A DNA stretch of 64,000 nt, from the NCBI GenBank assembly GCA_039566865.1, contig CM076943.1, forward strand, positions 41,424,663 to 41,488,662, in the 5' to 3' direction. The first letter of the stretch is position 1, and each line of letters opens with the position of its first letter. The notes below the pieces were generated by a model. It had not been told where the DNA came from and ran no database searches. It saw nothing but the letters and a program-made list of their open reading frames with translations. The translations under genes and the position numbers were made by a program. Below are positions 12,201-27,200 of the stretch, piece by piece. Origin of the DNA: Aurelia coerulea. Taxonomy: Eukaryota; Cnidaria; Scyphozoa; Semaeostomeae; Ulmaridae.

Positions 12201-15200
12201 TTTTACTCACTGTGTTGTTTCTCTTCCACAAGATTGCAAGTACAGCGCTTGATAATGTTGCTACTCCTTAGTTCTTCTCTCGTTACAACAAGGAATCAAA
12301 TGCCGCCAATATTCAAATACAGTTGAAACAGTTGGAGCTCCTACGCAGCGATACGTCTCATTTCAAACTTCTCTTTAAATTTGATTCCTTGTTGTGACGA
12401 GAGAAGAACGAAGGAGTAGCAACATTATCAAGCGCTGTACTTGCAATCTTGTGGAAGAGAAACAACACAGTGAGTAAAAATACAATTTTGATCATAATAT
12501 AGGCCACATCAACGGTGCATTATTGCCCATGATCCAAGGAGAAAAGTGAAAACATCTCACTTTTGAAGTAGAATTCGAACAGTTGAAGTTCATTTTGGTC
12601 CACCCTGTGTACAATAGTAGTATCTCACATTAGATGTCTCACATTAGATGTCTCACATTAGATGTCTCACATTAGATGTGTCACATTAGATGTCTCACAG
12701 TAGATGTCTCACATTAGATGTCTCACATTAGATGTCTCACATTAGATGTCTCACATTAGATGTCTCACATTAGATGTCTCACATTAGATGTCTCACATTA
12801 GATGTCTCACATTAGATGTCTCACATTAGATGTCTCACATTAGATGTCTCACATTAGATGTCTCACATTAGATGTCCCACATTAGATGTCTCACATTAGA
12901 TGTCTCACATTAGATGTCTCACATTAGATGTCTCACATTAGATGTCTCACATTAGATGTCTCACATTAGATGTCTCACATTAGATGTCTCACATTAGATG
13001 TCTCACATTAGATGTCTCACATTAGATGTCTCACATTAGATGTCTCACATTAGATGTCTCACATTAGATGTCTCACATTAGATGTCTCACATTAGATGTC
13101 CCACATTAGATGTCTCACATTAGATGTCTCACATTAGATGTCTCACATTAGATGTCTCACATTAGATGTCTCACATTAGATGTCTCACATTAGATGTCTC
13201 ACATTAGATGTCTCACATTAGATGTCTCACATTAGATGTCTCACATTAGATGTCTCACATTAGATGTCTCACATTAGATGTCTCACATTAGATGTCTCAC
13301 ATTAGATGTCTCACATTAGATGTCTCACATTAGATGTCAGGTATGCTATCCAAATAAAATGAACATTTTTTGGGTTATTACAGCCCCAACCTGACATTTA
13401 ATATTAGACAGGCCACAGTATAGTAATCATCGTTTTTCTTTCTTTTGTAGAATTTATGTAAAACTGTGTGCAGTTTAGCGTTTTTAAACAATGCCATGGG
13501 GTACTCATAGTATTTTGCTCCTCAAGGCATCGTCCTTGTAGTATTGTAAAGTAGTTTGTAGGTAGAGTAGTTCGTAACATGTTTTGTAATTTTTAATGGA
13601 AGATAAAAAATAGTAGTATCAAGAATCATGATGATAATGATATATGAATAATGATAAACAATGATAAAGAAATTATACAGGGTGTCTCAATAAAAAGTAC
13701 CCCCTTTAGCATAGGTTCCAAATCTTTAACTAGGCGTAAAAAGGTGGGTGTAAAATTCTATGACCTATCTCTTCTGATTGAATGGCCTGAAAGAAACTTT
13801 AGATACTTATCTATAATTCTACCGTTGGACTTTCCAGAAATTTTGAATATTTTCAAAATTGCAGCGTATTTTAAATTTCAGCTCATTCGAGGATGTGACG
13901 TCATCAAATTTCTAAATCATAAACCAGATGAGTGACAGACTTTTGCTTGATACCATATTGTAGGCATTTTCTTTGAAATTACTTCATGTTGCGTCAAACG
14001 GTTTAGAAACGATGGTTTTAAGTTTTTTTGAAAATTTTTGTTAAATTCTTGACAAAGAGGAAAAATATTCTAACTCTGAAAATATTAGAGATTTCAGAAA
14101 AGTCCAACGGTAGAATTATAGAGAAATAGCTAAAGTTTCTTTTGAAGTCATTCAGTTAACATAAACAGGTCACTCAATTTTACACCAGCCTTTTTAAAGA
14201 TTTGGAACCTATGCTACCCCCTTTTGACCGAACAGGGGAACAAAGAGAACAAAACGGTAAAATTTCGGGATTTTTTCAGTTTATAGCTACATTTGTGGAT
14301 CTTCAACTTAGTGCACATATCTTGCATTTTAAAATCGTCCACCAAACAACAGAGATATGAGTTCACAAGTTCAAAATTCGGAATTCACCTGAAACCAGAG
14401 GATTTGAGAAAGGGCCTAGCCATGATTTGACATCACATACATTTTGCAAAAGAATTTTCAACTTTGAACTTTAATTTTTTACTTTTGAAAAGAATTATAC
14501 CTTGAATTGTTTCAATTGTTCCTGAAATGACTTTTCTTTTGAGGAATCGTTCCTTGCATTGCATTCCATCCCAAATGCTTTGTATCAAAGACGAGGATAA
14601 GGAGCACATGCACGCTTATTTTGGAGATGTGGCACAACTTTATAATCCTTACAACATTTTCATCATATTCGTTTAATCAGAGGCATGCCCATGCGTCTTT
14701 TATTTTTTTCAAAAGCAAAAAACTGAACAATAAAGTTTACAGGTGCTTTGGAAAGTATCCACGATACAAATCATGACTAGGCCCTTTTTCAAAACCTCTG
14801 GTTTTGGGTGCACTGTAAATTTTGACTTTGCGAACCTGTATCTCCGGTGTTTGGTGGACGATTTATAAATGCAAGGTACGTTTATCTAAGTTGAACATTG
14901 ATGCATTTAGCTGTGCAGTCGGGGAGCAATGATATCTTATTGCTTGGTTCCTATTTCCAGTCAAAAGGGGGTACTTTTTCTGAGACACCCGGTATGAGCA
15001 ATGATAGTTTGCAATAACTGATTGAATACCTAACATGTTTAAGTATTTCTGGAATTTTCCCTGGCTGAAATCGGTCACTCCGTTCAGGTTCTATAAGGGA
15101 TTGTCGGACAAATTCCCATCGAGAAACATTACAAAACGTGCTAAAATCAAGGGCAAGTTTCCCTAACATGTCTACCTCGCATCACAGCAATGACTTTTTT

Positions 15201-18200
15201 TGTCATTTGTCATTTTAAATTATTTATACACAAAATCCCTCCAGCTTTATCTAATGCTACATAAATAAAAGTTTTATAAATTAATATCATATACATAAGA
15301 AAAATACTTAGAAGGTCAAGTCCGGGGCCGGTACGACCGACGTCAAAACACAAGCCACGAATGACGCATGACACACCCCCACCACTCCCCACCACTCCCC
15401 CCGCAAAATCAAGCACCCAAATAACTACTACTTTAGCATGCTTTAGCACGTGCTCTCCTCTTGAGGGAATGAAAAAGTCTCCCCCCTCCCAAGTATGAAT
15501 AAACTATTCAGGGGGATTTCATTCTCCCAAGCGAACAAAATACATCAATGTTTGCAAGTGTCATTATTGCTGGGAAGAAAAAAACAAAGGGAAATTGTTC
15601 TCGTCGTTTTCACTCGTCTTTGCAGGTCTTCAAAAGAGGTTTTCTGCAGAAAATCTCCCATATCAACGGACGAAATGGCCAATTACAGCCGGATATATTA
15701 CTAAACCTAACTGAACATATCGGGAATAAAACGAGAAGTTTTCAATAATATTGCCTTGATATTCAGGAGCAGTCTTTTTCAAACACCAGGCCTTTTTATT
15801 GACTCACCCGGTACATTGCAGTTTCAAACTAAAATAGTACGAAACAATGCCGTTTACAATGAAACGTTTCAGAGCCGGAATCAAATGAAGGAAGTTTTGA
15901 AAAAGTTTTCCGTTTAAAGCACTTGAAAGTCGAAGTATTTAGTAACAGATGCAACGTGAAACAAAGGAAATGATTGCATATCTTTGAGTCAGAAACGAGG
16001 TCATAAAAACTCTATCTTAATATCATGTGGAACATGCTTGGGACAACGAGGAGAGATTTCGTAACACAAGAGCATCAATTGCTTTTTATCAATACCAGAA
16101 TTCAAAGCGATTTTTCATCAATACCAGAATTCAAAGCGATTAGCGATGGCAGGAGAAGGACATTCTCTCAACCAGTAATACAAAGCAAACAAAGCCACAA
16201 AATTTGCCCTGAAAAATGTTGGGCAAACTGTGGCCTTATGCATGTGAACTGTGGGTTTAAGAGAAGTCAGCACAGGTTCCAAATCTTTTTATCGGCGTAA
16301 AAAGGTGGGTGTAAAATTCAAGGACCTATCTTCTGTTTGAAAGACTTGAAAGAAACTTTTGATACTTATCTATAATTCTACCGTTGGGCTTTTCAGAAGT
16401 TTTGAATATTTTTCGAAATTACAGCATATCTTACATTTCAACTCATTTGAGGATGTGCCGTCGTCAAATTTCTAAATAATAAACCAGATGAGTGACAGAT
16501 TTTTGCTTGATACCATATTGTAGGCATTCATAAACTATGGTGTTCTTCGGAATTATGTCATGTTACGTCAAACAGTTTATAAATCATGATGGTTTTAAGT
16601 TTTTTTGAAAATTTTTCTTGAATTCTTGAAAAAGAAGAAAATCACTCTAATTCTGAAAATATTGAAGATTTCCGAAAAGTCCAACGGTAGAATTATAGAG
16701 AAATAGCTAAAGTTTCTTTGAAGTCCTTCAGCTCAAAGAAGTAGGTCTCTCGATTTTAAACCAACATTTTTAAAGATTTGGAACCTATGCTAGAGAAGTT
16801 ATGAGTTTATAGCGAAAGGAGAAGGACAATTCTAAAGATCCACCTGGTGGATTTCGTTTCTTTCCTTCAGAAGCCAAGGAGAAGGGTTTGCAATTCTTGC
16901 ATATTTGGGGCTTAAAAGAAACAACTACTAACTACTCACTAATCGCTTTGAAATCGGGTTTCAATCGACAGCAACTGATGCTATTGTGTTACAAGATATG
17001 TCCTTGTTGTTTGGGACAGTATTTTTGGGACACCTTTACCTTGTCCACATTTTTCTTTGGTACAGCATTCTTTGCAAACATCATCCCAACAGACATCGGT
17101 AAATTGGCTTCTGTGTCAATAATACAAGCTCTCCATCTCTCTTTTCCTTTGCTTCCAATTTCATAACTATTCGCTTTGAAATAGTAGGCTGCGAAGTACT
17201 TATCTGGCAACGCCGGTGAAAGCTTTTTCAGTAAAGACCATACAAAGAAATTTGCCAATTTCCTACAAAAATCAAGGAAAATTCCTCATAGACATAAATC
17301 CTTAACAAAATTATTCCACAGATGGTTATTGCATCAGCCTATTGATCTTTTTAAAAGCAAATTTAGGTAACAAGGACAGATTTGGTAAAACACGAGCCCG
17401 TGGGGGGGGGGGTACTTCATTGTTAAGTTGTACTGGACGTGCCACTCGTATGGATGGGTTTTTTCATCCGAAATTCTCTCATATGGGTCTGTTTTTAACG
17501 ACAATTCTGGTAGATGGGTAGTTCTTTGAGAATTTTCTTATCAATGGGCCCCATAATGATAATCCACAACAAAAAAGCCGACATTTCCCTTTGTTTCAAA
17601 TCGACAAATTCATACACATGGGGCAAAATTTTCCTGATATTTATGCAAATGGGCTCGATAATTTTGAATATTCCGTCATACGAATGGGTCCTTTTCTCAA
17701 AGTTCAGATTCAGGTCGAATCAGTTTGACAATGAAGTACCCCCCCCCCCCCACGGGAGCAGGGGCGGCGGACAGTGCTATTAATGCTATTTCGTTAATAG
17801 CAATTTTTTTCCAAAGTAACGTTCTGCTTCTGTATTGAAAAGATAAATTTAACGCAAATAATACGAGTAAAAGTTTTCTCCGGATCTTTGATTTTCCTAT
17901 CCAGTTCCTTCATTCCGTCATTTCTTTGACCCCTCAGTGGTATTTGACATTGTGATTGCCCGACTTAATCCACTTAAAGGATGCCGCTTGCATACTTTTC
18001 TGAGTCGGACAAAAGCCAGTCTTTATAGAAACCCACGCTGTGGCCACCGATGGCCATGCTATTACTTGGCCCGTTTGAATAGCAAACGAACGAGAACAAT
18101 TGGAAGTTGCATCATAGTTCCTTTGTGTGTGACGCAACGGGCTGTTGTAACATATGCAAATCTGACAGCCTTGCTATTAAGTTCTCAGAATGAATAGCAA

Positions 18201-21200
18201 GAGATCACGTACAGATCGTCAGTCGATACACGTTTAGAAGAGAGTAGAGACCTTTTACGATATAAAATGAATCAAGTTGCGTCAGGTGGTGTACGATGGG
18301 GGTGGTTCGACTGTCTTTTCCCTTGTCCACTTCTGCTCTGTCTATGTAAGGAAGAAATTCAACTCATAAGCAGCGCCTTCGTTTCGATGGACACCCATGC
18401 CTTAATTTTAAAATAAAAGTTGTTCGTGTGAAGCTGTGTGTAGAGGTTTTTCGTGGACATGCGGTGATTCAGAGAAAAATATATATTTCTGTTGGCCATG
18501 TTTAGTCGTGGGAGAAGATAAGATGAAAGATTCGGGATTCTACTCTACCCAAAGAAAATATGTTCTCCTATTTCCCTCTCCTACATGGCGGCTCGCAAGG
18601 CGGCTGTGCCAGCTTTGCTATTACAAATTGGAAATGAATAGCAGGGCTTTTACCGAGCGGCGGAAAGCCGCAGCAGTCTAAACAGCCCTCCGTATGTAGC
18701 CACCTTTTACAGACGATAGACATGACAGACTTATTCATAAGGCATCGATTGCAAAAATATTTCGTTTTGTTCGAAAAAAACCTTTCTGAATGTTTTAGAA
18801 ACAAGAATGGAACAGTTAGTTTTTAAAACAGATCATAATTCAGGAACAGTATTAGCTTCATATTCATATCCCATTTGCAAAAGATAGGCGTTTCCGGCGT
18901 TCTGAAGGGCGTGGTCCCAGAAAATTTTTCCGGGGGCAAGCCCCCGGACCCCCATTGTTCACTCGCTTCGCTCGTGATTAATAGCAACTTTTTATCGCTC
19001 CCAGCCGCCCCTGCACGGGAGCATGAGTTGGTTTTGATTGATACCGCAATTCAAAGTGATTCGAGATCACAAACAAAGGAAATTATCTCAACCAGTAATT
19101 CAAAACAAGCAAAGGCGCAAAGTTTATACGATACCCAATTAGGTAGCTCACTCGTTGTGCATTCCAGAAATTGTTTTTAAGAGCAAACATGAGCATAAAT
19201 CCAAATAAGCATATCTGCCATCGGTATTTAATTCATTTAATTAAATACAATCGTTCGATTCCTACCTTGAAAAGAATGAAAATAAAACCAGGAAGAAAAA
19301 TCTTTTCCTTTCCTCTTTATCAATCAATCTCTTGGCTATCAAGGGAATTCAGAAAATTATCAAGATATCAAATATCTCCAATGAGTGATAACAGCGAAGT
19401 ACCTAAATTCACAAGGACAGATTTTGTAACACAATAGCTTGAGATGCTTTTGTTGACACCTGAATTCAAAGCGATTAGTGGCTGCAGACAAATAAAATTT
19501 TCTCAACCATAAATTCAAAACAAACAAAGCCGCAAAAGTTTCTCTGAAACTCAGGTAGCTGGCTCACTTGTTGTGCATTCCAGAAATTGTTTTTAAGAGC
19601 AAACTTGGGCATATATCGAAAGAAGAAGGATATATCTACACATCTACCACGGGGATTCTATTTCGTTGGTTCAGAAGTCGAGCAGTAAGTGTTTTCAATC
19701 AACCCAAAAAATAAGAGAATTGAATCGTATTTGAATCAAATAAATCAAATGCCCGTGGCAGAGGTGTAGATATATCCTTTTTCTTTCGATATATGTTCAT
19801 GTTTGCTCTCAAAAACAATTTGCAGAATGCAAAACGAGCAAGCCAGCTACCTGAGTTTCAGAGCAACTTTTGTGGCTTTGCTTGTTTTGAATTACTGGTT
19901 GAGAGAATTTCCGTTGTCTGCGATCGCTAATCGCTTTGAATTGCGGTGTCAATCAAAACCAACTCGTGTTATTGTCTTACCAAATCTGTCCTTGTTGGAA
20001 AACGTCTGTTTGCAAATAATCGAAAGAGTTCTTACTTTTTGTAATTATAAGATCCTAGATATCTTTCAATCCTTTTCAAATATGATGTCGTCACCATCAA
20101 ACCAACCATTGTTTTGCTTGTGATAGTTTGAGAAGGCAACATCTTCTGAAGGAGTGTCAACCATTTCACCTATAAAAGAACGACAATTATACATCAAACA
20201 TTGGCCCATCTACTTTAGCATTCGTTGGGGAGATGAGATACGGTTTGTTCGAGGAAACTTATGTGTCCCCCTATGCTATAGGTTAATGCTCAAGCGCCTG
20301 TTAGAGTTCCAGCCCAAAACGCTACTGCACATGCGCATTAACCTACTGCACGGGGGGAGACAAACCATATCTCGTCTTCCCAACAAGCATAACCTTTTAT
20401 TTTCCTTCTTTCTGTTTCCTTTTCACCCTGGGGGGGGGGGGGTATTTGACTAGAAAAGTGACGCTGGTACGATGCGCACCTTTTCAAGCACTAGGGAATA
20501 AAGCACACCTTTTTGCAAATTCATCACATCCCGCCTAGTCAAGTGTGGGAGTGCCTCCCCTTGTTTCCCAGCGTTCTTTGACTTGCTGATATCACTTGCT
20601 CAATAGGGACTCATACCATTACTCTTATAAATAGGGCCCCTTGTTTCAAAATGGCCGAAACTAGCAGGAGTTCTCGTACAGTCAACAAAGTCGCGTCAAA
20701 GTCTGGTTTTAAGAGCTTACATGGTTTTTTGAGAGATTACATTGAAGAGCAAATTTTTAGACAAAGAATAATGTTTCCTGACCTACTCATCGCAAAATAC
20801 ATACCTTTCAAGCAGTAATCTTCTTCTGTAGAAACAAAATAGATCCATCGCAGCTACGAGAACTCAAGGCCGTATCAACCGTTTTTTTGTATGCAACAAC
20901 AGCAACTATCTAAATAGCGCCTCCTCATTGGTTGAAAACTAAAATCTAGCAATTTGATTGGTAAATACGGAACCACTCCATATAGGGAGCCCACTTTATA
21001 AGAGTAATGGTATGAGTCCCCATTTGCAAGTGATATCAGCAAATCAAAGAACGCAGGGAAATAATGGACGAAAAGTCATAAGTCTATATTTCACATTTTA
21101 ACTCAATTGAGGATTGATTGACGTCATGAAATTTCTAAATTGTAAATCAGAAGAGTGAAAGTGTTATCGCTTGATACCGCATCGTAGACATTCAAAAAAT

Positions 21201-24200
21201 TTAAAAGATAAGATGGTTTAAAGTTTTTTTCAAAGTTTGGTTGAATCCTTCACAAAGAGGAAAAACAGTCTAATTCAATTTTCTTTGCAGAATACAAAAC
21301 CTGAAAAAATATACGCTTATCAAAAGTTGCATTCTACGCGACCCAAGAACAGCAAGCTTATCTAAATTGGGCCGTTTACAAAACAATAGAAAAAAACATA
21401 ATGTTTATGATTCTCAAACCTGAGTAACAGGGAAAATATAGGCAAAAATATTACTGGTCAAGTTTGTTGTTGTTGCAACATTTGGTTTACTTTGCAATTG
21501 CATAGGGCTTAAATCTTAAAATTCTATTCAATTTTTCTTTTAATTGGATGGCTTGAAAGGAACTTACGATACTTTACTGTAAATCTGCCGTGGAAATTTT
21601 TTCATATTTTGATTCTTTTCAAAATGGCGGCAATTTCAATATTTGCAGCGCAGCGGTAGCGAAGCGGCCATTTAGACGAGATTTATCTCGAAAATACGGG
21701 GGCCTATGTGAACAAAGGAACAAAGGAACAAAGGTACAGGAGCGATAGCCATGACTCTTAAGACCTTTGTTTACGGGTGCCTATTTGTCCATGTGAATAA
21801 AGGAACAGAGGAACGATAGCCATGACTCTGAAGGCCTTTGTTCTGCACGCCTCCAGAGAAACATTAGCCATGACTCTATCCAGCTCGTTGCTTTGGAAGC
21901 TGGCAACACTGCATTGCATGTCGAGATTGAGAAAGGATTTCACAGACTTTGGTACGTATCAAAATTTGCTTCTATATCATTATTGCAAATATGAGAGACT
22001 TTCTTTTTATCCTCTCTGTTTCTCTGTTGTTTTTTTTTACCATTCTTCGTAGAATCGGTTGTCCAGCTTAAATGTTTCAGAGAAGGGAAGCTGTCGCGAG
22101 CCTCGGCCTAGGCGTTGTTGACATTGCTCGTCCTTGCACAAACAAAATATGCCGAGTACTACAACCGGCAGGGGATGAATAAAGGAACAATGTTCAAAAT
22201 TGAGACGAAGAATCTCAAGAAATGGTTAGGTTAGGCCATATAATATCTATGTTTACAGTAAAACCTTATTCAATTTCTGTTTTTGTTGCAGGACCAAAGA
22301 ATTGCCTCTTCAACTTCCTGTGATGCAAGGATTGGATCTGCATTCATGCAAAGTAAAGCACCACACAGTAGGGAGTCATTATATAAAACAATTCGTTGTT
22401 GCAGGATGGGCAATTGAACAGTTGTCAAGACTAAACATTGCCTACGCACACAAAGCCTGTTTTTCGACATTTTTGGAATTCAACATTGAACAGTTTGTTG
22501 TGATGATACAGCTGTTTCATTATTCCTGTTAATGCAATGTAGTTAATTGCAATGCAATTATATCAATGTAGTTGGATGGAGCAAACAATGAACAATAAGT
22601 GAAAGTTAATTACAAGAAAATGATCAAAACCAGTGATGCAGATATGATTGAAATGGCATCCATGGCGGAATGTTCTTTCAACCGGACCCTACGACCCCAC
22701 GACCGCGGATCATACGACCATAGGACCATATGTTCCTACAACCCAAGTTTTATGATTTAGCTGACAACATTTTATCATTATTTATAATAACTATTTATTT
22801 TATTTATGTTGGATCATTTAGAATTTATTTTGCTGTGATAGAGATCAATCAAGCTATTTGTGCGATCAGTTTTCAAAACGTAAACATTTTACATAACTGC
22901 TCGTCAGTAACCTTTGTCACTCGAACAATTTGACTAGTTTCCTGTCAGTGAAGCTATTTTGTAAACGAGAGAAAATGTTGCTCTGAGACTGAATTAGAAG
23001 GCTGAACAACCCTTATATCGTATAAAATTCAGCCCGCTTGGAAAATTCCATTTATTTTTATGGCTTTAAAACTTACACATGCATACCTTTGTTTTCTTTT
23101 GTTTGAATCAAGCAAAAAAGCCTATTGTTCTTGACATTGAACAGAGATATTCAGGGACGTAGGGAGCATCTTTAACTTGGAGGGGCACAGCACTTCAAAG
23201 GCACTTTTTCATACGAAGGGCACTTTAATATACATCGGATTTTAATGATAAGAATGTGATACATGGCAGAAAATAATACCACAAGATTACTTGAGATTCC
23301 TTACTGATAATTACCTAATTTTTGGAATTTCCCTTTAAAACTCGAATCTTCCCTTGCAAAATCCACCCTTATTGGGGGGGGGGCAGATAACTGCTCGTGA
23401 ATGGTAGTGAGTAATCGCCCCCCTCTAACGTTGGTAGACTATTCTTCTGAGCTGCACTCACTTAACTCCGTTAACAGCTAGTTTAGAAATAGTTCATGGA
23501 ATTTAAATCATCGTAAATCCTAAACCAATAGAGGAGAAATGGTATAAATTCAAGAAAACCATAGTTTATGAAGGTCTACAATATGGTGGCAAGCACAAAT
23601 CTGTAGCTTTTCTGGTTTAGGATTTAGAAATTGATGACGTCATAGCCTCAAATTTAATAAATGCTGCCATTTTGAAATAAATCAAGATATCAATGAATTT
23701 CTACGGCAGATTTATAGCAAAGTACCCCAAGTTCCTTTCAAGCCATAAAACTGCAATACCAGAGGTGGAAAAAGTATCGGAACCTGGGAACGTAGTTCCC
23801 AGAAAATTTTTTGGGTTTAACTTTTCACAGAAAGTTTTCAAGAAAATATTGAGGCTTGAAAGAAAATCTCTAAAATTTGAAGTCATACTTTAAATCCTGG
23901 GAATAAATGACTTTTATGAATATGATGTGCCAAGAAAGTTTAATTTGATTGGAATAATTTGCTTTTATGTCAAGTATGTGTGTATGTTTTCCTACTATTG
24001 TTGGAAAAGTCCACAGAAAAAGTTTATTGACAATGGGTGAAATTTGATTTACAACACAGGCCTTGCTAGATGAACTTTCCTGCCTAAGAATCCTTAAGAA
24101 TGTTTTAACTGCTTTAACAATTCTATGTAGAAAATTGTATAATCTGGCAAAAGCACCAGAATGTTTACCCTAATGTGCTGAATTATTCAAAATTCTTAAG

Positions 24201-27200
24201 AATTCTTGTCATGTTAATGTGCACAATGCCTGTGCCACATTTTGATGGTGCTGAAAATTACATTCCAAAGATTTCTAGCCACAAAGACTGGGCCTATGGA
24301 GCCTAAAATAGCACTTTATCTTGTATTTCTATTTACATCACATCCTCAGTTTATTAAGTTGTTACCAATTCAAAATATATCAATACTTTTGCTCATCCTT
24401 TCTTCAAAAATTCACAGTTGCCCTGACTCATGCCTTCATTTTGTTGAAAGTGTTTTGAGTAATCACTGCATTGTTTTTGCATGTGCAGGAGAATACACAT
24501 ATTCTGCATAGAAAGTTTTTTCAACATTACTCTCTGGCTGAATTAGTTTTCTTTTCCCAGAAATATTTTCAGGATATCTCAAATTCAGGGCTGCTTAGAA
24601 GGTGTTTTGTGCCTGGGAACAAATTTCTAATTGGGAGTTTGCCTGCTCAAAGAAAACAGAGGCTATGTCTTTTTAGCTCTTGTATCAAAGAAGTGCCAGG
24701 GCATGGCATCCCCGTGTGCCATAAGATGATGCAGCTCAAACTGCAACATAAGTTGAGTTGCTCTGCTCAGTTTCAGAACATCAATAAAGCAACATTTTGT
24801 ATTTTGTATAAGCTGTCCAAATAAGAAATCAGACCAGCACCTCATGAAATTTAATGAAATTTAATCCAAATCAAGCCAGCTCCAAGTTGTTGAATAGACT
24901 TGATGATGACGATGCTGTGCTTTAAAATTGCTTCATGCATGTTGACTTGGGCCTAGGCCTAAGTGACTGTTTGTTAGCTGATAAGTGCATCATCACATCA
25001 ATCAGAGCAGTGCTTGTTTTGACCTTGATATGAGACATACTACCTCAGTTCATTTGATCAAAAAGCAAAGGACGTTCTTCTTACATTCTTTGTGGCAGTT
25101 GCAACGTCAAATATAGGTCTTCTAAAAATATTTGATTTGATTCCAAAATTTAATGACCGCCATTTTAAACCAAAAGCGAGACTTTTGGCGCGATTTTTCT
25201 CCATTGAAATCGAGGCCACAAAGTAACAGACTATTTTGATTCCATTTGTTAACGGTTAATACCACAGTAAATAACATAGAGGTACACACAAAGAGTTGAT
25301 ACTTTTACCACCTGCAAAATTTTGCAGAAATTTTTCAGCTATAAACCTAGGTTCCCAGAAAGGAAAAAATTTTTTCCACCTCTGGCCATTCAGCTTAAAG
25401 AAACAAGTCATGGGCTTTTACGCTGACCTTTTAAAGATCTGGAACCTATGCCGTTGCCCCCAACCCCAGCCCCCGGGTGGAAATGCCTATGAAGAAGCTA
25501 TACAATAATCGTCACACAAAAATTTCACTGACCTTGTTACCAGTTATTGAAGTTAGGCTAGCTACTGAGATGGTTTTGTACATCTTGCGTATAACGATTC
25601 CTTTCATCGTGCTCACAATATCCTGCAAAGAAATATCAAAATTACTTGAAGTTCTGGTCCGTTTGCGTGGCTGCTGCGGATGAGCTTTAGACTTATGACA
25701 TAGCCTCATTACATAAGGACCCTCAAGTTACGCTCATCGAATTGAGTTGAATTGTTGTTGTTGTTGTCACTGCACTGAGGGCCTTATTTCCTAGAGCTGT
25801 AAAACCGGACAAAAATGCCAATCGGCGACAAAATGCCAATCGTGTGGTGATCAGAATATGGCTTAGAGGAGGGCGGTTTTTGCATTGATATCTAGAATGA
25901 ACATTCATCGAAGTTCTGATAGCAAATTTTATGGTACAGGAGTTCTGGAAAACCGTTTTTGTGGCGTTTTCAGATCAGTGGTTTTGAGAAAAAAGTAGAA
26001 GATTGATTTAGGCCCAACTAGATATTTTAGCTAAAATTCGAAAAAGAATCCGAATCGAACGATAGCTCGATAAATTTGTAGAATATTTTGACCGAAGCGC
26101 CATCATCAAGTCAAAGAGCACAGGGAAACGAGAGACTCGTCGTCATAAGTCTACTTATGACATTCGTGTTGCTCCATTAATTTAATTGTTATTATTATAC
26201 GCAAGGTTCAATCAAGTGGCGTTAGAGCTTCTTACACCATTGTGCACATTCCAAAATTCTATAAAATATAGCAAAATATCATTCGATTTCAGAATAGCTA
26301 AAAGGTCTAATCACGGGGAGGGGGGGGGGGGGGTTCCTCAATAGTAAAGGTACCTGGGGATGTGCCGGGACGAAGGTTATACTTTTTCAGACTTCTAGTC
26401 TAGCCAAGGTATACTTTTTTGCAATTTTGGCCTAGCACAGTCTAGCCAATGGTATCATTTTTGACAATATTGGTCTAGCGAAAGGTCATGATATCATATT
26501 TGGTACAAATTTGACAATATTGATCTTGAAAATGGTCAAATTGGTCTGGCCATGGGTGCCATTTTCCTAAAAATTGGTCCAGGGAATGGTCAAATTGGTC
26601 TAGCTAAGGGTACTATTTTCGTAAAAATTGGTCTAGCCAACGGTACCCTTTTGAAGATGCTCGCGGCAGAGCCCTACCCAAAATTTAGCCAAGAACCCCC
26701 CCCCCCCCCAGTGGGTCTAATATGACAAATATTACAAAAAGCCTTTCTCATAGGGTGAAATACGATCCCAACTTCTTTTTAAAGGGGATCTAGGTATGCA
26801 TAAGCCTCTGATAAAATAAGCCGTGCAAAGAATTGTGCAAAGACAATAAACGTTTTCCTGTAAGAAACTGAAGATACCAGTATTAATTCAGGCAAAGAGC
26901 GAAACTTCGACAAGTAGTCAGTCAACTATCAAGAATCCCAGTACGCGCGGTCTCGCTTTGGTGTTGGTCTCGCTTTGATGAGCGATCACTGGCTCTCGTC
27001 GTAGTTTGAGCGAAGGCAAATTCAATTCAATAATCTTTGAAGCGAAAACAACGAATGAGGTCATAAGCTTAATCCCATACCTCTATCAAGCTTTTTTGAA
27101 ACGTCGTAGCCTGGTCAATAGCGTCATCTATAGTGAAGCTGTATTGACCAGTTTTCTGGCTCGCCGCCAAAGAAAAGTCCGACTTCACGTGCGATTGAAA

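Noticed and set aside
12623..13336. CRISPR-like array
   Set aside because: The 14-bp units are contiguous with no spacers; this is a eukaryotic minisatellite.
18436..18804. Frames inside the 1255-bp hAT as a possible transposase
   Set aside because: Under 85 codons, no DDE or hAT dimerisation motif; the element is treated as non-autonomous.
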